NCBI GenBank assembly: GCA_000231825.2
Contig: JH720337.1
Span: 10,181-74,180, forward strand
Reading direction: 5' to 3'
Source: Tetrahymena elliotti 4EA
Taxonomy: Eukaryota; Ciliophora; Oligohymenophorea; Hymenostomatida; Tetrahymenidae
DNA length: 64,000 nt
Part shown: piece by piece, positions 38,704 through 51,235 of the stretch
Position numbering within the stretch: position 1 is the stretch's first letter
Layout of the letters: every line of letters begins with the position of its first letter
The notes under the pieces: generated by a model
What the model saw: the letters and a program-made list of their open reading frames with translations, nothing else
Database searches by the model: none
Told to the model about the DNA's origin: nothing
Program-made: the position numbers and the translations under genes

Positions 38704-40076
38704 ATTTTGTGAGAAAAAAAATTTAAATATCATTAAATTTTTAAGGTAAATTTAACTTAATTAGATTAAACAGAAAAATCAATTTTTTTAAATTAAAAAA
38801 ATGAATGTTCATAAAATATTTATTTTTGTTTTGATAAATTGTTTTTGAGCTTATTTTTTTATTCTAAGTTCCTTTAATTATTTAATTTTTCAAGAACTAT
38901 CATTAATAAATACTGTGGAGAAAAATATTCAAAATTTAAAGGAAAACTGATTAAATTCTCATAATAACTTAACTCTCCAAATAATTTAACTTTTTATTTG
39001 AAAAAATTTCATAATTATTTTATTTAAATTTTAGTTTCTGATCTCTTGCTCATAATTTTATTCTTTATTAAAGCTTTATAAGCTTCAAAACTTTAAAAGG
39101 AGTTTTTTAGATAATTAATGAGAAAAGTGTTCAAATTTGAAAGGAAAACATGGTTAATTTATCATTAGAAATGTATAATTTTTAAAAATATAATTAAAAC
39201 TGATAAATTTATCATAAGACATGTTTAACTTTTAAAATAAAAGAACTCCAAATTCATTTGACATTTCAATTAAAAAATTTCATTACAAATATTATTAGCT
39301 CTTTTTTTTCATTTGAAAAAATAAATTTAGGTGAATAATTTATTATTATTTATTTCTCTCTTACATTTATTTTTTTATTTAAATTTATATTAATATAATT
39401 AGTTGATTTTAAATTATTATTAACCTAGAATCATGTTTATGCATAGATTTATTTTATAATTTGAAAATTTTACATTTTAAAGAATATGTCTAGATAATTT
39501 CAATTGAGATATTGATTGCTACTTAATTGGTTTTTAATTATATATTTCTGCAGGTTTTAAATTGATTGAAAGTAATTTTGTTAAATATTATCACTTTTAA
39601 TTGAATTTTAATTATAAAGTTAGAATTAGCTTAAACCAAACAAGTCACTGACTAAAAGAAAAGAAAGTACATAAATATTAGCTTTTAAATAGAAATGGTA
39701 AAAATAGCATCTTATTTATGAAAAATTTCACAGTCTTTTATGGTTAAAATATAGGAATTTTAATAATCATTTTGAAGTAAAAGCAAGATTAAAATAAGAT
39801 AGGAAGAGACATTTAAAGCTTGATTGCAATTTATCTTATTAATAGCTTAGAAATCATAATTATTTATTTAAAAATGAATCAACTTAAATAAACAAATATA
39901 AAATATAAAAGTACTTCAGCTATTTTAAATTATTACTCATTTCTAAACAATTAACGGAATATGAAATTCTCATATTATAAATACAAAAGATTATTCCCCA
40001 AAAGCATTAGTTAGTTTACAATAATTAATTCTTATTTGCAAATCATGTAAATGTCGAATAAAACTTTTATGAGTTA
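38704..40076. other. Divergent intergenic with weak duplicated segment
   Basis: AT-rich, no gene. About 38920-38965 and 39119-39165 are similar (each has TTCAAA(A)TTT, AAAGGAAAAC and TTAATT strings), suggesting an old local duplication with an offset of about 200 bp. Promoters of both flanking genes should lie here. Confidence 0.45.
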
Positions 40077-42179
40077 ATGATGAATATCTATTTTTAACCA
40101 TAGAGACTGAAATAATAAAATTTTATTAAAAGAAATTATTTTATTATAATAAATTAGAATCAAGACTTCTTGAAAGATTTAGATGACTTAGATGATGGTA
40201 AATATTTGCTAATTTGATTGCTTTGAGCAAAGTTATTTACTTTTTTACTTTGATATTATAGATGAAGAAATTGTTGTTGATGATGGATATGGTGATGAAG
40301 ATAACAACGGAGAAGATGATGAGATGAATGAAGAAGATTTAAAGAATCTTGAAGGATTAGATGATGAAGATTTTGATGATGATAACCTTGAGGAGCAAAT
40401 TGTAAAAAAAGTAAAAACATAAAATAGGGAAAGTGAAAAAGAAAATGCAATCTAAGAATTCAAGACTGCTTTTTAAAAAGTACAATCTAAGCCTATTTCA
40501 AATTTACTAAATGATGCAGAATTCAAAAAGCTTTATCAAGTAAAAAATTTAATTGTAAATAGGAATATCTTTGCTAATAATTATATCTTTATTAATAGAA
40601 AATCTAAGAATACAAAGGTAAACAAAATATCTCTAACTTGACTGCCCAAGATGATGAATATCATGTAATCATTAGATCAAATGAATATGCAGCTATTATT
40701 GAAAGAGAGTAAATAAAAATATTTAATGTTAATAAGAGAAGTTTAATTTTTATTTAATTTTAGAATATAGGCTGTCCATAAATTTGCCAAAGATATTTTC
40801 TTAAAGAGATTAGCTGAATTACAAGATATAGTTATTAATCCAATCGATTATGCAAAGTGCGTTAAATTGATTAAAAATGAACCTGATATCATGAAATTAG
40901 ATTTCTCAAGTATACCTACTTTAACTATGTAACAAATTACCTCTATTTCTGTGGCTGCATCATAAGAAGAAGGAAAGTATTTGAATGCTAATGAGTTTAA
41001 ATAAGTTTTAGCTGCTTGTGAAAATATCCTTGAACTTCATGAGATGTCATTATAAGTACATTTTCATTCAATTTTTGTTATATTTCATGATTAAACATTT
41101 TTCTTTTTTAGATTTTAGCTTATATTGAGAGTCGTATGAAATTTATTGCTCCAAATTTGAGTGCTCTTGTAGGTAGTACATGTGCTTCCCGTTTGGTAAC
41201 TGCAGCTGGTGGTGTTGAAGCCCTTTAAAGAATGCCAGCATGCAATATTTAAGTTATGGGATCTTAGAAAAAATCCTTATTGGGTATGTCAAAAGAAGGC
41301 TAAGGAAATAATAGAGGTTATTTTGCTTAACTAGAAATGGTTCAAAAAGCTCCTCCTTAATTTTAGACAAAATTAGTCAGAATACTTTCTACTAATGTCG
41401 CAAAAGCTGTACGCATTGATTTCTTAAAGACATGTCCTAGTGGGTCTGCTGGAAAAAGATTATATGATCTCCTCATCCAAAGATTTTCAAAAGTATAAGA
41501 ACCTCCTCCAGCCAAAATGAATAAAGCTCTAGCTAAGCCTGATGACAAGCCTAGCAGAAAAAGAGGTGGTGAAAAATATAGAAAGATTAAAGAACGTTTA
41601 GGCCTAACCAATTTAAGAGCTTTATCTTAAAGAATGAAATTTGGTGATGAGGTATTTAAAATAAAACAAAAAATAAGTTTAAAAATTCTTATTTGAAATC
41701 CAAAAAGGCTGAAGAAGAATTTAGAGACACAGGAAAGGGATTTGGTCTATTAGGAGTCCAAGCTGGTACAATCAAAGTTAATGTCAGCAAGAGAAAAATT
41801 AAATTAAGTAATAATTTTTTTATTTTAAAAAATCAAATTTTAATTCTATAAAAATATAGCTCAAAAGCAATAAAAGCAGTAAGCCAAATAAGAATCAAGA
41901 TAGGTTCCTCTCAAAATAGCTGGAGAAGATATGCAAGATGGTCTTGCATCTAGTCTGCAATTTACTTCAAATTAGGGAATAGAACTTATTAGTAAATTTT
42001 TTATTTTTTTATTATAATTTTTGTTTAATCTTCTGTTAAAAAATAAAGATCCTTACCTACTCAAGCAAGATGGTATTAAGACCGAAAACTATTTTAACAA
42101 AGATGTTGGTTTCAGAACAGTAGTAGAAACTAAAAATAATGTAGGCCTCTTACCTGGTCAATTTAAGGCTCCTAATTGA
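40077..42179 (+). CDS. PRPF31: U4/U6 snRNP-associated splicing factor PRP31
   Basis: The product is the Nop-domain splicing factor that binds the U4 5' stem-loop with the 15.5K protein and bridges U4/U6 to U5. Exons run from 40077-40197 (start provisional) and 40262-40539 through 40599 on to the last exon ending in TGA at 42177-42179. An acidic N-terminal region (DLDDLDD, EEDLKNLEGLDDEDFDDDNL) is followed by a helical NOSIC-like part (PIDYAKCVKLIKNEPDIMKL). The Nop core follows (LSALVGSTCASRLVTAAGGV, RMPACNIQVMG, SKEGQGNNRGYFAQLEMVQ), then the PRP31 C-terminal signature KPSRKRGGEKYRKIKERLGL. The extreme C-terminus keeps SSLQFTSNQGIELINP. The start is the weak point: the ATG pair at 40077-40082 gives an AT-rich leader (MMNIYFQPQRLK) before NQDFLKDLDDLDD, and an unseen first exon is possible. 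Confidence 0.92.
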
Positions 42180-42456
42180 GCTTATTAATATTTTAAAATT
42201 CAAAAATAATAATTATGAATTAATATATCATGTTTCATTTTTATTTTTTGTTAAAAATTATCTTTTAATTTGCACTCAAATTTTATTAATTTTTCTTCAA
42301 ATTTTTTAATTTGTTTGAGTTTTTTTTTAAATTTTGAGCTGAAATTTACTTAAAAATTATGTGTGTAATAAATTAAAATAGATCCAAGATATTTCAAATA
42401 GTTTTTAGCTATAATTATTATAATTGATTTAAATTCGTAAAAATAGTATTAGATAA

Positions 42457-45433
42457 ATGAATTCAATATTTGGAAACAGCAATAAGCCAAAGGAAGTTAT
42501 ATTTAACTTTTATAAAAAACATGAAGATTCATAGCATAATTAAGCAGAGGATAATGAAATATCTAAGGATGAGTAACTGTAGTGCTTTAATTGTCTGTTA
42601 TATTTTGATCCAAAAATCTATGGTACATAATTTTATTTTATTTTCTAAAAACACTAATATTTTTTATTGAATATTTATTCATATGAATGGCTTCTTTTTA
42701 TTTTTAAAATATTTTTAGGATCGTAATGATTTTTATTATTAAAAAGGGATTGACTTGTTAAATGAAATGGACTTCAATAAAAATTTAGATACATTTTGTT
42801 GTGAAAATTGCTATCTTAGTTTACATTTTCCCTTTTATTACTAACAAGATTTACTTTTAAAAATTAATAATTTAGAGGTTAATTCAAAATATGAATTTAA
42901 TCTTATATTGGAAGATTGTTTCTAAGATAGCTGCATATTAGGTGTTTTTTTAACTAAACAAAACCTAATCAATATATTCAAAAAGTAATCTAACTCTTAA
43001 AACTTTATTCTTAATTCTAAGATGAATGGGAAGGATCCTAATTTAGAGGGTTACAATTTTTTTATTGTAGATTCCAATAATTTGACCTAGATGCAAAACA
43101 CTTTAAATTTTGAGTGCTTAAATTTTTCTTACTAAAAACGTTCAATAAATAGTATTATTTTAATGAGCGATTAATAGAAATCTTAATTAAAAACTGTTTC
43201 TCCTAATATATTGTCAATAATACTGCATTGCAGAGAAATAAGAGTAAGCACTTATGTTGCTAGATTATTTAAAAAGAAATTCTTTAATTGTCTTAATCAT
43301 GAGAGTCTCTTTAAGGTATTCTAAGAATAAGAATTGAAATATAAGTAAAAAGATTAAATTCAAAAAGTGAAGCTGGAAAGCAAGCAGAATGATAAAAGTA
43401 TGATTTTTAGTGACAGCATGATTTCGAATTCAGAAAATTAATAATGTAAAATACAATCAAAGGTTAATCTTAGTTAAATTTCCATAAATCATAATCAGTA
43501 AACTGTAAATTAAGCTTGTAATAAAAAAAAAGAACTAACTGAAATATTCCTTAGAATTAAAAATTTTCATTAAATATTTCCTTTTATGTATAAAAATGAG
43601 ATGGTGGTTAAAATGGATGATGATGCTGTGATTTAGTTCCCAGCTTTTACTTACCATCATTCTCATCCTTTTGATTTGAGAGACTATTGTTACATAAATT
43701 AGATTAATCCTACATGGTTGTGTCCTATCTGCAATAAACATAAGATATTTCTAAAAGAAATATAATTAGACTTCTATTTATTTGCTTTGATTTAAACACA
43801 ATTCATGAAAGATTCTAAAATAACTAATAAAATAGAGAAAATCTTATAAAACAAACCATAATTTGATTCTGAATTCTTTACCTAGAAACTAAAATAATTA
43901 AATTTGCATAGCATTAAAATATTAGAGCAGAATTAAAAGAAAAATTTATAAAATGATAGTTAAACTGAGGAAAAATCATTAAATAATAAAAATTTTTCAA
44001 GAAACAATATAAATTTAAGTTAAATTTAAAATAAATTCTTAAATATAAATTTTGTCAACTAAGTAAATACTTAAAAAAACATGGCCAAAAATCAATATTT
44101 CAAAACCAAAAGCTGTATTGATTAAAATGTGAATCAAGAATAAAGAAGTTATAAAAGCATCCGACCAAAGTCTAAAACATCTGAGTTTTTAAATGAAAAT
44201 AGGAGAAATTGGAAAGAAATATCTGATGATCACTGCCTAAACTTTTTCTCAGATTTTGATGAGTTTTAATCTTTCTTAAATCCATTTTAGAAGTCAGATT
44301 GTATCTTAAACTTAAACAGCAATTAAAGCAATATTCAAAAATCAGAAAATTTTTTTTAAAAGAATGTTAACTTATGTGGTAATAATAACGATATTATAAA
44401 TGATGAAAATATCTCTTAAAAAAAATCAAGTAGAGTATATTCTAAGTTAATAAATAAATCAAAATCAAAGACTAATTCATCAAATGTAGAATAAAAAAAC
44501 TAATAAGAAATGCTTTTTGATAAAGAAAATACTTTTACAGAGAATAAAATTGAAATTGAGTAACCTGAAAAAGAATAAAATTTGAATAATGATGGAAGTG
44601 AATCTACAAATAATAATTCATCAAAGAATGATAAAACGATTTAATTCAATTTATAGATAGAAAGTATTTCTGATTTGAAATAGAAATAATCGGAGGAAAT
44701 TTTAGAAGTTGCTAATTATTATTATCTAGACACTTCATTTCTACGTTCACCTCTTGAAATAAATGTTATATTTGATCTTACTTATTATAATCAATATGGT
44801 AAGGAAGATAAAGAATTTGAATCAATTTAATAAATAATAGAGTTAGTTGATTTTTAAGAGGATTCACTTATTTTAGAAAAGATATTCAATATAGAAACAC
44901 TTTACAAACACTAATTTATATTTAACATATTTAATCTGAATTTTGTGAACTCAAACTAATACTAAAATTTGTATATTGTTCTAAACGAAAACCCTTCTAC
45001 AAAGACGTTCTTTTAAGTTCTAATACATATTTAAAATCAATTTGTTAAATATGGGATATCATTAGAATTCTACAACTTGCTTTCTTCATTTTACTTTAAA
45101 ATAATTTAAAATAAATAGAGGAATGATAAGAACTGTTTTGATTTGATAGAATCACAAGACTAAATAACCAGCTCAAACTACTCTTAAAATAAAAATTTTC
45201 TAGAAAAACTGATAGAATGCTTTCTTAGTATGTCTATATTTAGATAATAAGGAAAAGAAAATGTGATAGAAAACTTTTAACAAATGCTACTTGAATATAT
45301 GTTTTTTAAACAATAAAATATCCCCACATTAATAAACATACATAACATAATAATGCACTACTTCCCTAACTAATGCCATAATATTATTGAGTCTATTAAA
45401 AAATCTCTTAACTCTCTAAATATTTGTATCTGA
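42457..45433 (+). CDS. PIAS/Siz-like SP-RING protein
   Basis: ATG 42457 opens MNSIFGNSNKPKEVIFNFYK; an intron (42623-42746) then leads to one very long frame ending in TGA 45431-45433, about 950 residues. Near the middle is FTYHHSHPFDLRDYCYINQI, followed by NPTWLCPICNKHKIFLKEI and LDFYL. This matches the SP-RING of SUMO E3 ligases (C.H..CFDL..FL..N...P.W.CP.C). The N-terminal third has Cys pairs (LQCFNCLLYF, DTFCCENCYLSLHF) that may form another zinc site. The C-terminal half is Asn/Ser/Lys-rich with little complexity before a helical end. Two SP-RING positions differ from consensus: the first Cys is Tyr and the Cys before Phe-Asp is Pro, while CPIC is intact. Zinc binding and ligase activity may therefore be changed. 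A SUMO-pathway role is inferred. Confidence 0.7.
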
Positions 45434-46211
45434 TAAAATGTTAATTCTTTTTATACCCACCCTCTAATCTTCTTTTTAATATTTCTGTAAATAAAATATT
45501 TCTAAAAACTTTTCTTATTCTAAATACAATTTATTAAGCATAATTTTTTTATTCAATAAATTTATTTTTTTCTTAATGTGTAATTCTTTATTTTACAAAT
45601 TAAAAAAGATAAATATTTCAGAAAGTATTTTTATCTAAAGTAGAAGATATAAATTTTCAAATAAAATAAATCTCAATACTTTTCTTATTCTAAATTTTAT
45701 TTTTTTTATTCAATTTTACATTAAATTCATTTTACATTTTTCATGTAATTGTTTTTTGTAAGAATTTTAAAAGAAACAAGACCAAACGTACTTTATTTAA
45801 CATAGGAAATAGCAATTAAAAAAAGAAATTATTTTTTTTTGAATTGATTAAAAATAAAAAATTGATCCAATCTTATAAATAATATACAATACGTACAATA
45901 ATTAATATAAAAAAAGGAAATTAATTTCTTTGGAAAATTATTAGAATGATTTTAACTGTTTATTTATTCTAACTTCCAATATTTTTTTAAATAATAATTT
46001 ATATTTTGAATAAAAAAATAGAAACTCAATAAAATAAAAAAAAAGAATTTTTGCTAAAGTTATTTAATAAATACCCAACATAATTAATACATTTTAATTG
46101 CTGCTTTGATAAATAAAAAATTTATTAATTAGAATAATAATATTATAATTTCTAAATCTATTATTGCTTAAAGAATTAAAGACTCTATTATTTATCCAAT
46201 CAAAAAATTTA
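45434..46211. other. Tandem intergenic region
   Basis: AT-rich spacer between two plus-strand genes. No gene or repeat is supported; it probably holds the promoter of the downstream gene. Confidence 0.5.
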
Positions 46212-48748
46212 ATGAACATTGAAAAATAATTTAGTATTTCTTAATTGAGATCAGTGAAAGAAGATTCTATGAAAATGCTGCACTTAGAGAGAGAAAGTTA
46301 AAGTTTAATCAATCAATGCTATTTAGATGATGACTTTTTAGATTTTGAAAGTCCAAATAGCTTTGAAGTTAATGAGATTCCAATGAAAAAATAATAAAGC
46401 TAAATTCAATATTCAATAAATGAATGTATGGATTAAGAATTGTAGAAATAAAGATCAATTAGTACTCTTGAAGTCAAAAGTAAATCAAAGAGATTTAAAA
46501 ATCAAAAACTTACTTTCAAAGTTGACTTGAATAAGATGAAAAACCCTAATAAATAAAAATTTAAAGCTAAAAATAAAAATAAAAGTATTTTTGATGACCC
46601 TGAATTCTCTGGTATTGCCAACACAAATATCAATCTCTATGTTTTACATAAATAAGGTGTGATAGATGAGGAAATTAATTAGTGGAATAAACTTTAAAAA
46701 TAATTAGATGAAATAAATTCTAAACCTGATATAAATAAAGTTCTAGACTCTCTTAAATCCAAAAAGTTTGTAAGACCTTCTCAAGATTTTAAATTAGAAA
46801 AGCACCTACAATTACCTGAATATAGTTAATGTGAATTAATTACCAGATATAAGTAAAACTAAACTAATGAAATCCTTGATGATGACCCTGAGATAGATAA
46901 ATACATAGAAGAAGCCAAATAGCAAATACTTTTAAAAAAATAATAAATTGAAGAAAATTAAAATTGCTAAAAATCTAGTGAAATAGCTTCTAATCAATCC
47001 TAAAAAGATAAATTAAATCAGTAAATTATTTTTTTTTTAATCTTCCTTCAATTAATTTAATTTAATCAGTTTTCTCAAAAGAAATAAAAAAATAAAAAAG
47101 CGCGAAAATTGGAATAATTAAATTGATTTAAATTATTAAAATATTTAAATTAAATTTTTTTTTTAAATTAAGTGATTCAGTCTTTTCCAGTGATGATGAT
47201 AAGGCTGGCATAGATAATTTAGATTATGGGAATAAAAAAAAAGTTTCTAATAAAAAAAATGAATATATTCTTTCAGAAGAGGAGCATAAAGAGTTATTCT
47301 TACTTTATTGCGCCAAAGGATATTCACCAGAAGGTGCTTGTTAGTAAGCTCGCGTACCAATTAAATGTGCTAAAAGGTGGATATGTAATTTGACTCCTTC
47401 AAGATTAACAGGAGGAGGAAGGAAAATTATTGATGGAATGCTTGAGTAGAAGTTAAGGCTTTGGATTTTACTAAAATTGTATAAAGAATTAAAGATCCCA
47501 AGCAGAGATCAGCAAATAAAATATTCATTGTCTTAAATCAGAGACAATAGCTTTGGTTGCAGCAAAGGATGGCTTGAGAAATATTTAGATAGAAATTTGC
47601 TTAAATTTATTGTAGCTCACTTGAGAAATTTGGAGATATTTAGATTAGAGGAAGTAGCTAAGTTTTTTATAGTTATTCCTTCAGTTAGCTCAGATCTTGG
47701 ATAAATTCAAAAAGAAATCAAATTAGTTTAAAATTACCAAAGGTAGTTAGAATTATAAAAATTTCAAAACTAAAATAGCTAAGGAGGATAAAAAGCTTAT
47801 GATGTTGGTTGTAAGATCAAAACAGAAGATATTATAATCTAACCATATGTCTATGATGATTAGAACTAGTTTTTTGATAAACTTTTAAGAAAAATGTATG
47901 AAAAAAATTTGTAAAATTTTGATTAAAGGTAGAATTCAACTCAAAAGGTCACTTTTATAAATGGTAATCCTTAATAAAGACAATCTAGCTAATATACTGT
48001 ACCAAATCGATTTATTGGTCAAGAGAGACTTTTTTAATAAGGAATGAAAAATAAAGATCAGAAAAATCCTTTTTAACCTCCAGATTGGTCTCCTTATTTG
48101 TAGATGATTGAGAGAGCTAATGCTATGAAATAAATTTAACATTACTTAACAGATAATAGTAATAATAAGAAAATACAAATAGAAGATAACTTGTTGATGT
48201 CTGTCAAAGCTATAATTATTGAAAAAATAAAGAAAAATTCTTCAATTTCACAAATTACAAAGAATATATTAGAAAATAAACACAAATTCTAAGAAGTTTA
48301 AAAGCTTTTAGAAATATAAAAGTAAAAAGATAAGAAAAGATAAGCTAGTCAAATGTAAATTGAAAAAACATAAAATGTTTAAGAAGTTAATAATAAAACT
48401 GATCTAAAATAAGCCTAACATAAAGCAAGAAAAGACATCATCGAGAGTGAGGAGGAAAACGAAGAAGATGAATTCTCTTCAAAACATAAAAATGATATAA
48501 ATAAATTTGATGAAAGAGAATTCTACATTGATACTAAAAAACCATTACCTTCTCATATTAGAAAACTGCTAAAAATAAGTGCCATCAATTCAATATCAGA
48601 AAGGTGTTCTTAAGAACCTAAAAACCTTGAATACTATCTAAAAGGGCGTGTTTTTGAAATAGAAGCATAAAACTTCTTTGATGTTGCAGTAAAAACACTA
48701 AATTATAAAATTGAATCTTTAATATCAGTATTTAAATTTAAATTTTGA
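46212..48748 (+). CDS. DNA-binding protein with CENP-B/transposase-type helix-turn-helix region
   Basis: Frame from ATG 46212 (MNIEKQFSISQLRSVKEDSM; ATG 46269 is an alternative) with one intron (47021-47172) to TGA 48746-48748. The first 260 residues are charged and low in complexity. After the intron comes a homeodomain-like region: EEEHKELFLLYCAKGYSPEG, then QQARVPIKCAKRWICNLTPS and GGGRKI, followed by LRLWILLKLYKELKIPSRDQ and SFGCSKGWLEKYLDRN. The paired pattern (first HTH, GGGRK linker, second HTH ending S.GWL.K.L.R) is that of CENP-B, pogo and related transposase DNA-binding domains. No DDE catalytic core is seen. The C-terminal half is Gln/Lys-rich, with an acidic patch (ESEEENEEDEFSS) and a conserved-looking end. 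I infer a chromatin or transcription factor derived from a transposase; specificity is unknown. Confidence 0.65.
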
Positions 48749-48980
48749 AATTTTTCTCATATTTTATTAATTATCAGTATTTATTTATTTGATTTTTGTA
48801 TTTTTATTTTACTATTCTATTGATATTTCAAATAACTTAATTAAAAATTATGTATCTCTCAGCTATTTGTTCTTAAAATACATTAAATTATTTTAATTTT
48901 TCACTAAGTTTTTTATTTTGGGTTTTTTTCAGGATAATAGGAGTAATAGGTTCTAAAATACAAAAAAAATTTTCATTTTT

Positions 48981-49283
48981 ATGAAACAAATTTTTTATAT
49001 CTTATTAATTTGGGCTATGATAGGATACTATGGTCCTGAGGCAATACATCTAATTGAAGGCACAGTCAACCAAAAGAAAATAATTGAAATCTACAAAACA
49101 TATATTAATGATACAATTATTTAAAAAGGTGATATCAATTTAAAAAGTTTATTTAAATAATTTTCTAAATCTAAATTTTTTTATTTTTAAAAAAAAAATA
49201 TTGCAAGTGCATCATTTTGGTAGCTTGAGTTAATTTTTTTTCTTTCTTTATGTTTCTCATTTTTATGTAAAATTAATGCTTGA
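48981..49283 (+). CDS. Small secreted or membrane protein candidate
   Basis: ATG 48981 starts MKQIFYILLIWAMIGYYGPE, a good signal peptide, then a polar stretch (VNQKKIIEIYKTYINDTI) and a second hydrophobic segment before TGA 49281-49283; 100 residues. The first 50 codons look coding, the last 40 are AT-rich. It may instead be the first exon of the gene that follows at 49598, because a signal peptide would suit the Cys pattern there. No phase-consistent junction was found. Confidence 0.4.
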
Positions 49284-49597
49284 ATCAGCTATTATTGTTT
49301 AAAGAATAAAATCAGACAGTATTCAAAAAATAATTTTGATTATTAAATTAAGAAAGTATCTAAGCAAATAAATTTTTATTACTAAGTATACTTGCGTCTC
49401 TTAGCTAAAATGCAAGGATATTTATGCTATTAAATAGAGCAAATATTAGTGTGAGTTAGAATTCTAAAATTTGAGCCAATTTATAAAGAATTATAGATTT
49501 AAAAATTTTGGTTGTATAGATTTTTAATTCAAAAAAAATTACTAAAAAGAAAATTAATTGATTAATTGATTGATATTTATAGATTTCTAGTTTGAAA

Positions 49598-51235
49598 ATG
49601 GATAAAGATATTTTAGGCAGATTTTTATTAGAATTAGATTCTTTTTCAAAGACTATATAGAGTAAAATCAATTTTAAAGCATTACAAATTTTATAAATTA
49701 AGCCAACTCCTCCTGTTTATTTTAATATTTTGGAATATTTTATGTTAAGAGTTAATGATTGTAATCAATATTTATAAATAGATTGTAAAATAAAATGAAA
49801 ATATGCAAAAGCAAAATTAATCCAATAAATATTTTGGGATTTGCAATTTTAACATAATAAAATATGTGTCTATTTATTAAAATTAGATGTTTCATCTTAC
49901 TGCTGCTAATATGATAAGCAAGCAACTGAAATCACTGATGTTTTCATTTAATACTTTACTAAAGCTAGAAAGGACAAAAAGATTTATTTTTTTTACTCAA
50001 TTCATGAAATCTTTATTGAGTCTCAAAGAAAGCAAAGCTCTTACTTTGTAAAGTCATTTGGTGCAAAACTTAAAGATATTGTTAGACAAATCTGCGAGTA
50101 ATTAAATTGCATTTAAAATTCTAAAAGCTAATGTTATAAAATATATTTAGATCAACTGAAGTATTTGACACAATCAAGAAAGTAGTATAAATCGTAGAAA
50201 GATGGAAAAGCGATAAAATATTCCACCCAGAGTTCTGTGAAAAGCTCAAAAGTATTGTTGTAATGCTTTTTTTTTATTATATAGCCAAAATAAAAAATTA
50301 AAATTGGTATTTAATAATAAAAAGGGTCCTTATTACAAAGATTTAAAGGAATAATATTAAAAGTATTATGGAGAAAAGGATAAAGAAGGAAAATACACAA
50401 AAACTTTCCTTGTGAATTATTAGATTGTGAATGTAATTAGCTATTTTATTTTAATAATAAATGTTTTTTTGTTAATCATAATGAATATTTTGATAGGAAG
50501 ATCATTTATGCAGTGATATTTACAAAGTATTTTCAGATTCAGAATATATGATTTAAGCTATTGATAAACATAGTAAAATATGTGATTAATTCCTCAAAAA
50601 ATGTCCCAACTCCTCAGCAGTTAAAGATGAAAAAGATAAAGAATAACTAGATTAAATTATTAGCCAAGGAAAAGAATATATTGAAAATATGATTTCGGTA
50701 TTTATTTTCTTTAAATATTACTATTTTTTATCAATTTAAATTAAAATATCTTAATAATATACAAGAAAATTTAAGCTAATACAAAAAAGCAAATATTCAT
50801 TTTCAAAGAAATAAAGAATTGGCTTAAAATGAATTGTTTTTAAAAAAAACAACATTCGAAATAATATTTGTTTGAAGAAAATGAAAGAAATTTTATTTAA
50901 TTTTTTAAGATTTAACTGTTTGAATTCATCCATTTATTACTTTTTAGTTGAAAGCAAAGAAAACAAGGAATTATCAGTTTATTTTTAAACAAATATTTTT
51001 AATTCTTGGTTTAATCATTTATTGTTTTTACAAAAATAGAAAATAGACACCCTTTAAAAAGTGTATGTATAAGTAGGTGAATCATCGCAGAAAGAAGTGA
51101 GTGATTACACTAATTTTTCTGTGGACGTAAAATTTTAATTACATTCAGTTGGTTAGTTTTCAATTTAAACATTATTATTTGAAGGATATTTAAATTTGGT
51201 AGCAGAAATTCAAAGATCTGATTGACAACAACTGA
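49598..51235 (+). CDS. Helical Cys-containing protein, unrecognised (multi-exon)
   Basis: Exon 1 from ATG 49598 reads MDKDILGRFLLELDSFSKTI and is open to about 49796. Exon 2 begins near 49886 and reads SSYCCQYDKQATEITDVFIQ, then KKIYFFYSIHEIFIESQRKQ and AKLKDIVRQICEQLNCIQNS. Later exons: PYYKDLKEQYQKYYGEKD (about 50320-50430), EDHLCSDIYKVFSDSEYMIQ (50508-50697), then KIDTLQKVYVQVGESS, and a last exon ending KFKDLIDNN with TGA 51233-51235. The helix pattern in exon 2 loosely resembles a CID/VHS-like fold, but regularly placed Cys residues (CC, C, C..., C) also fit a secreted disulfide-bonded helical protein. I cannot decide between them. An in-frame TGA lies at 49797-49799 between exons 1 and 2, so either the intron is real or the gene is damaged. 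Confidence 0.5.

Noticed and set aside
40256..41611. Minus-strand ORFs with His/Leu-rich or basic sequence
   Set aside because: Antisense shadows of PRP31 exons; the plus-strand frame carries the family signature.
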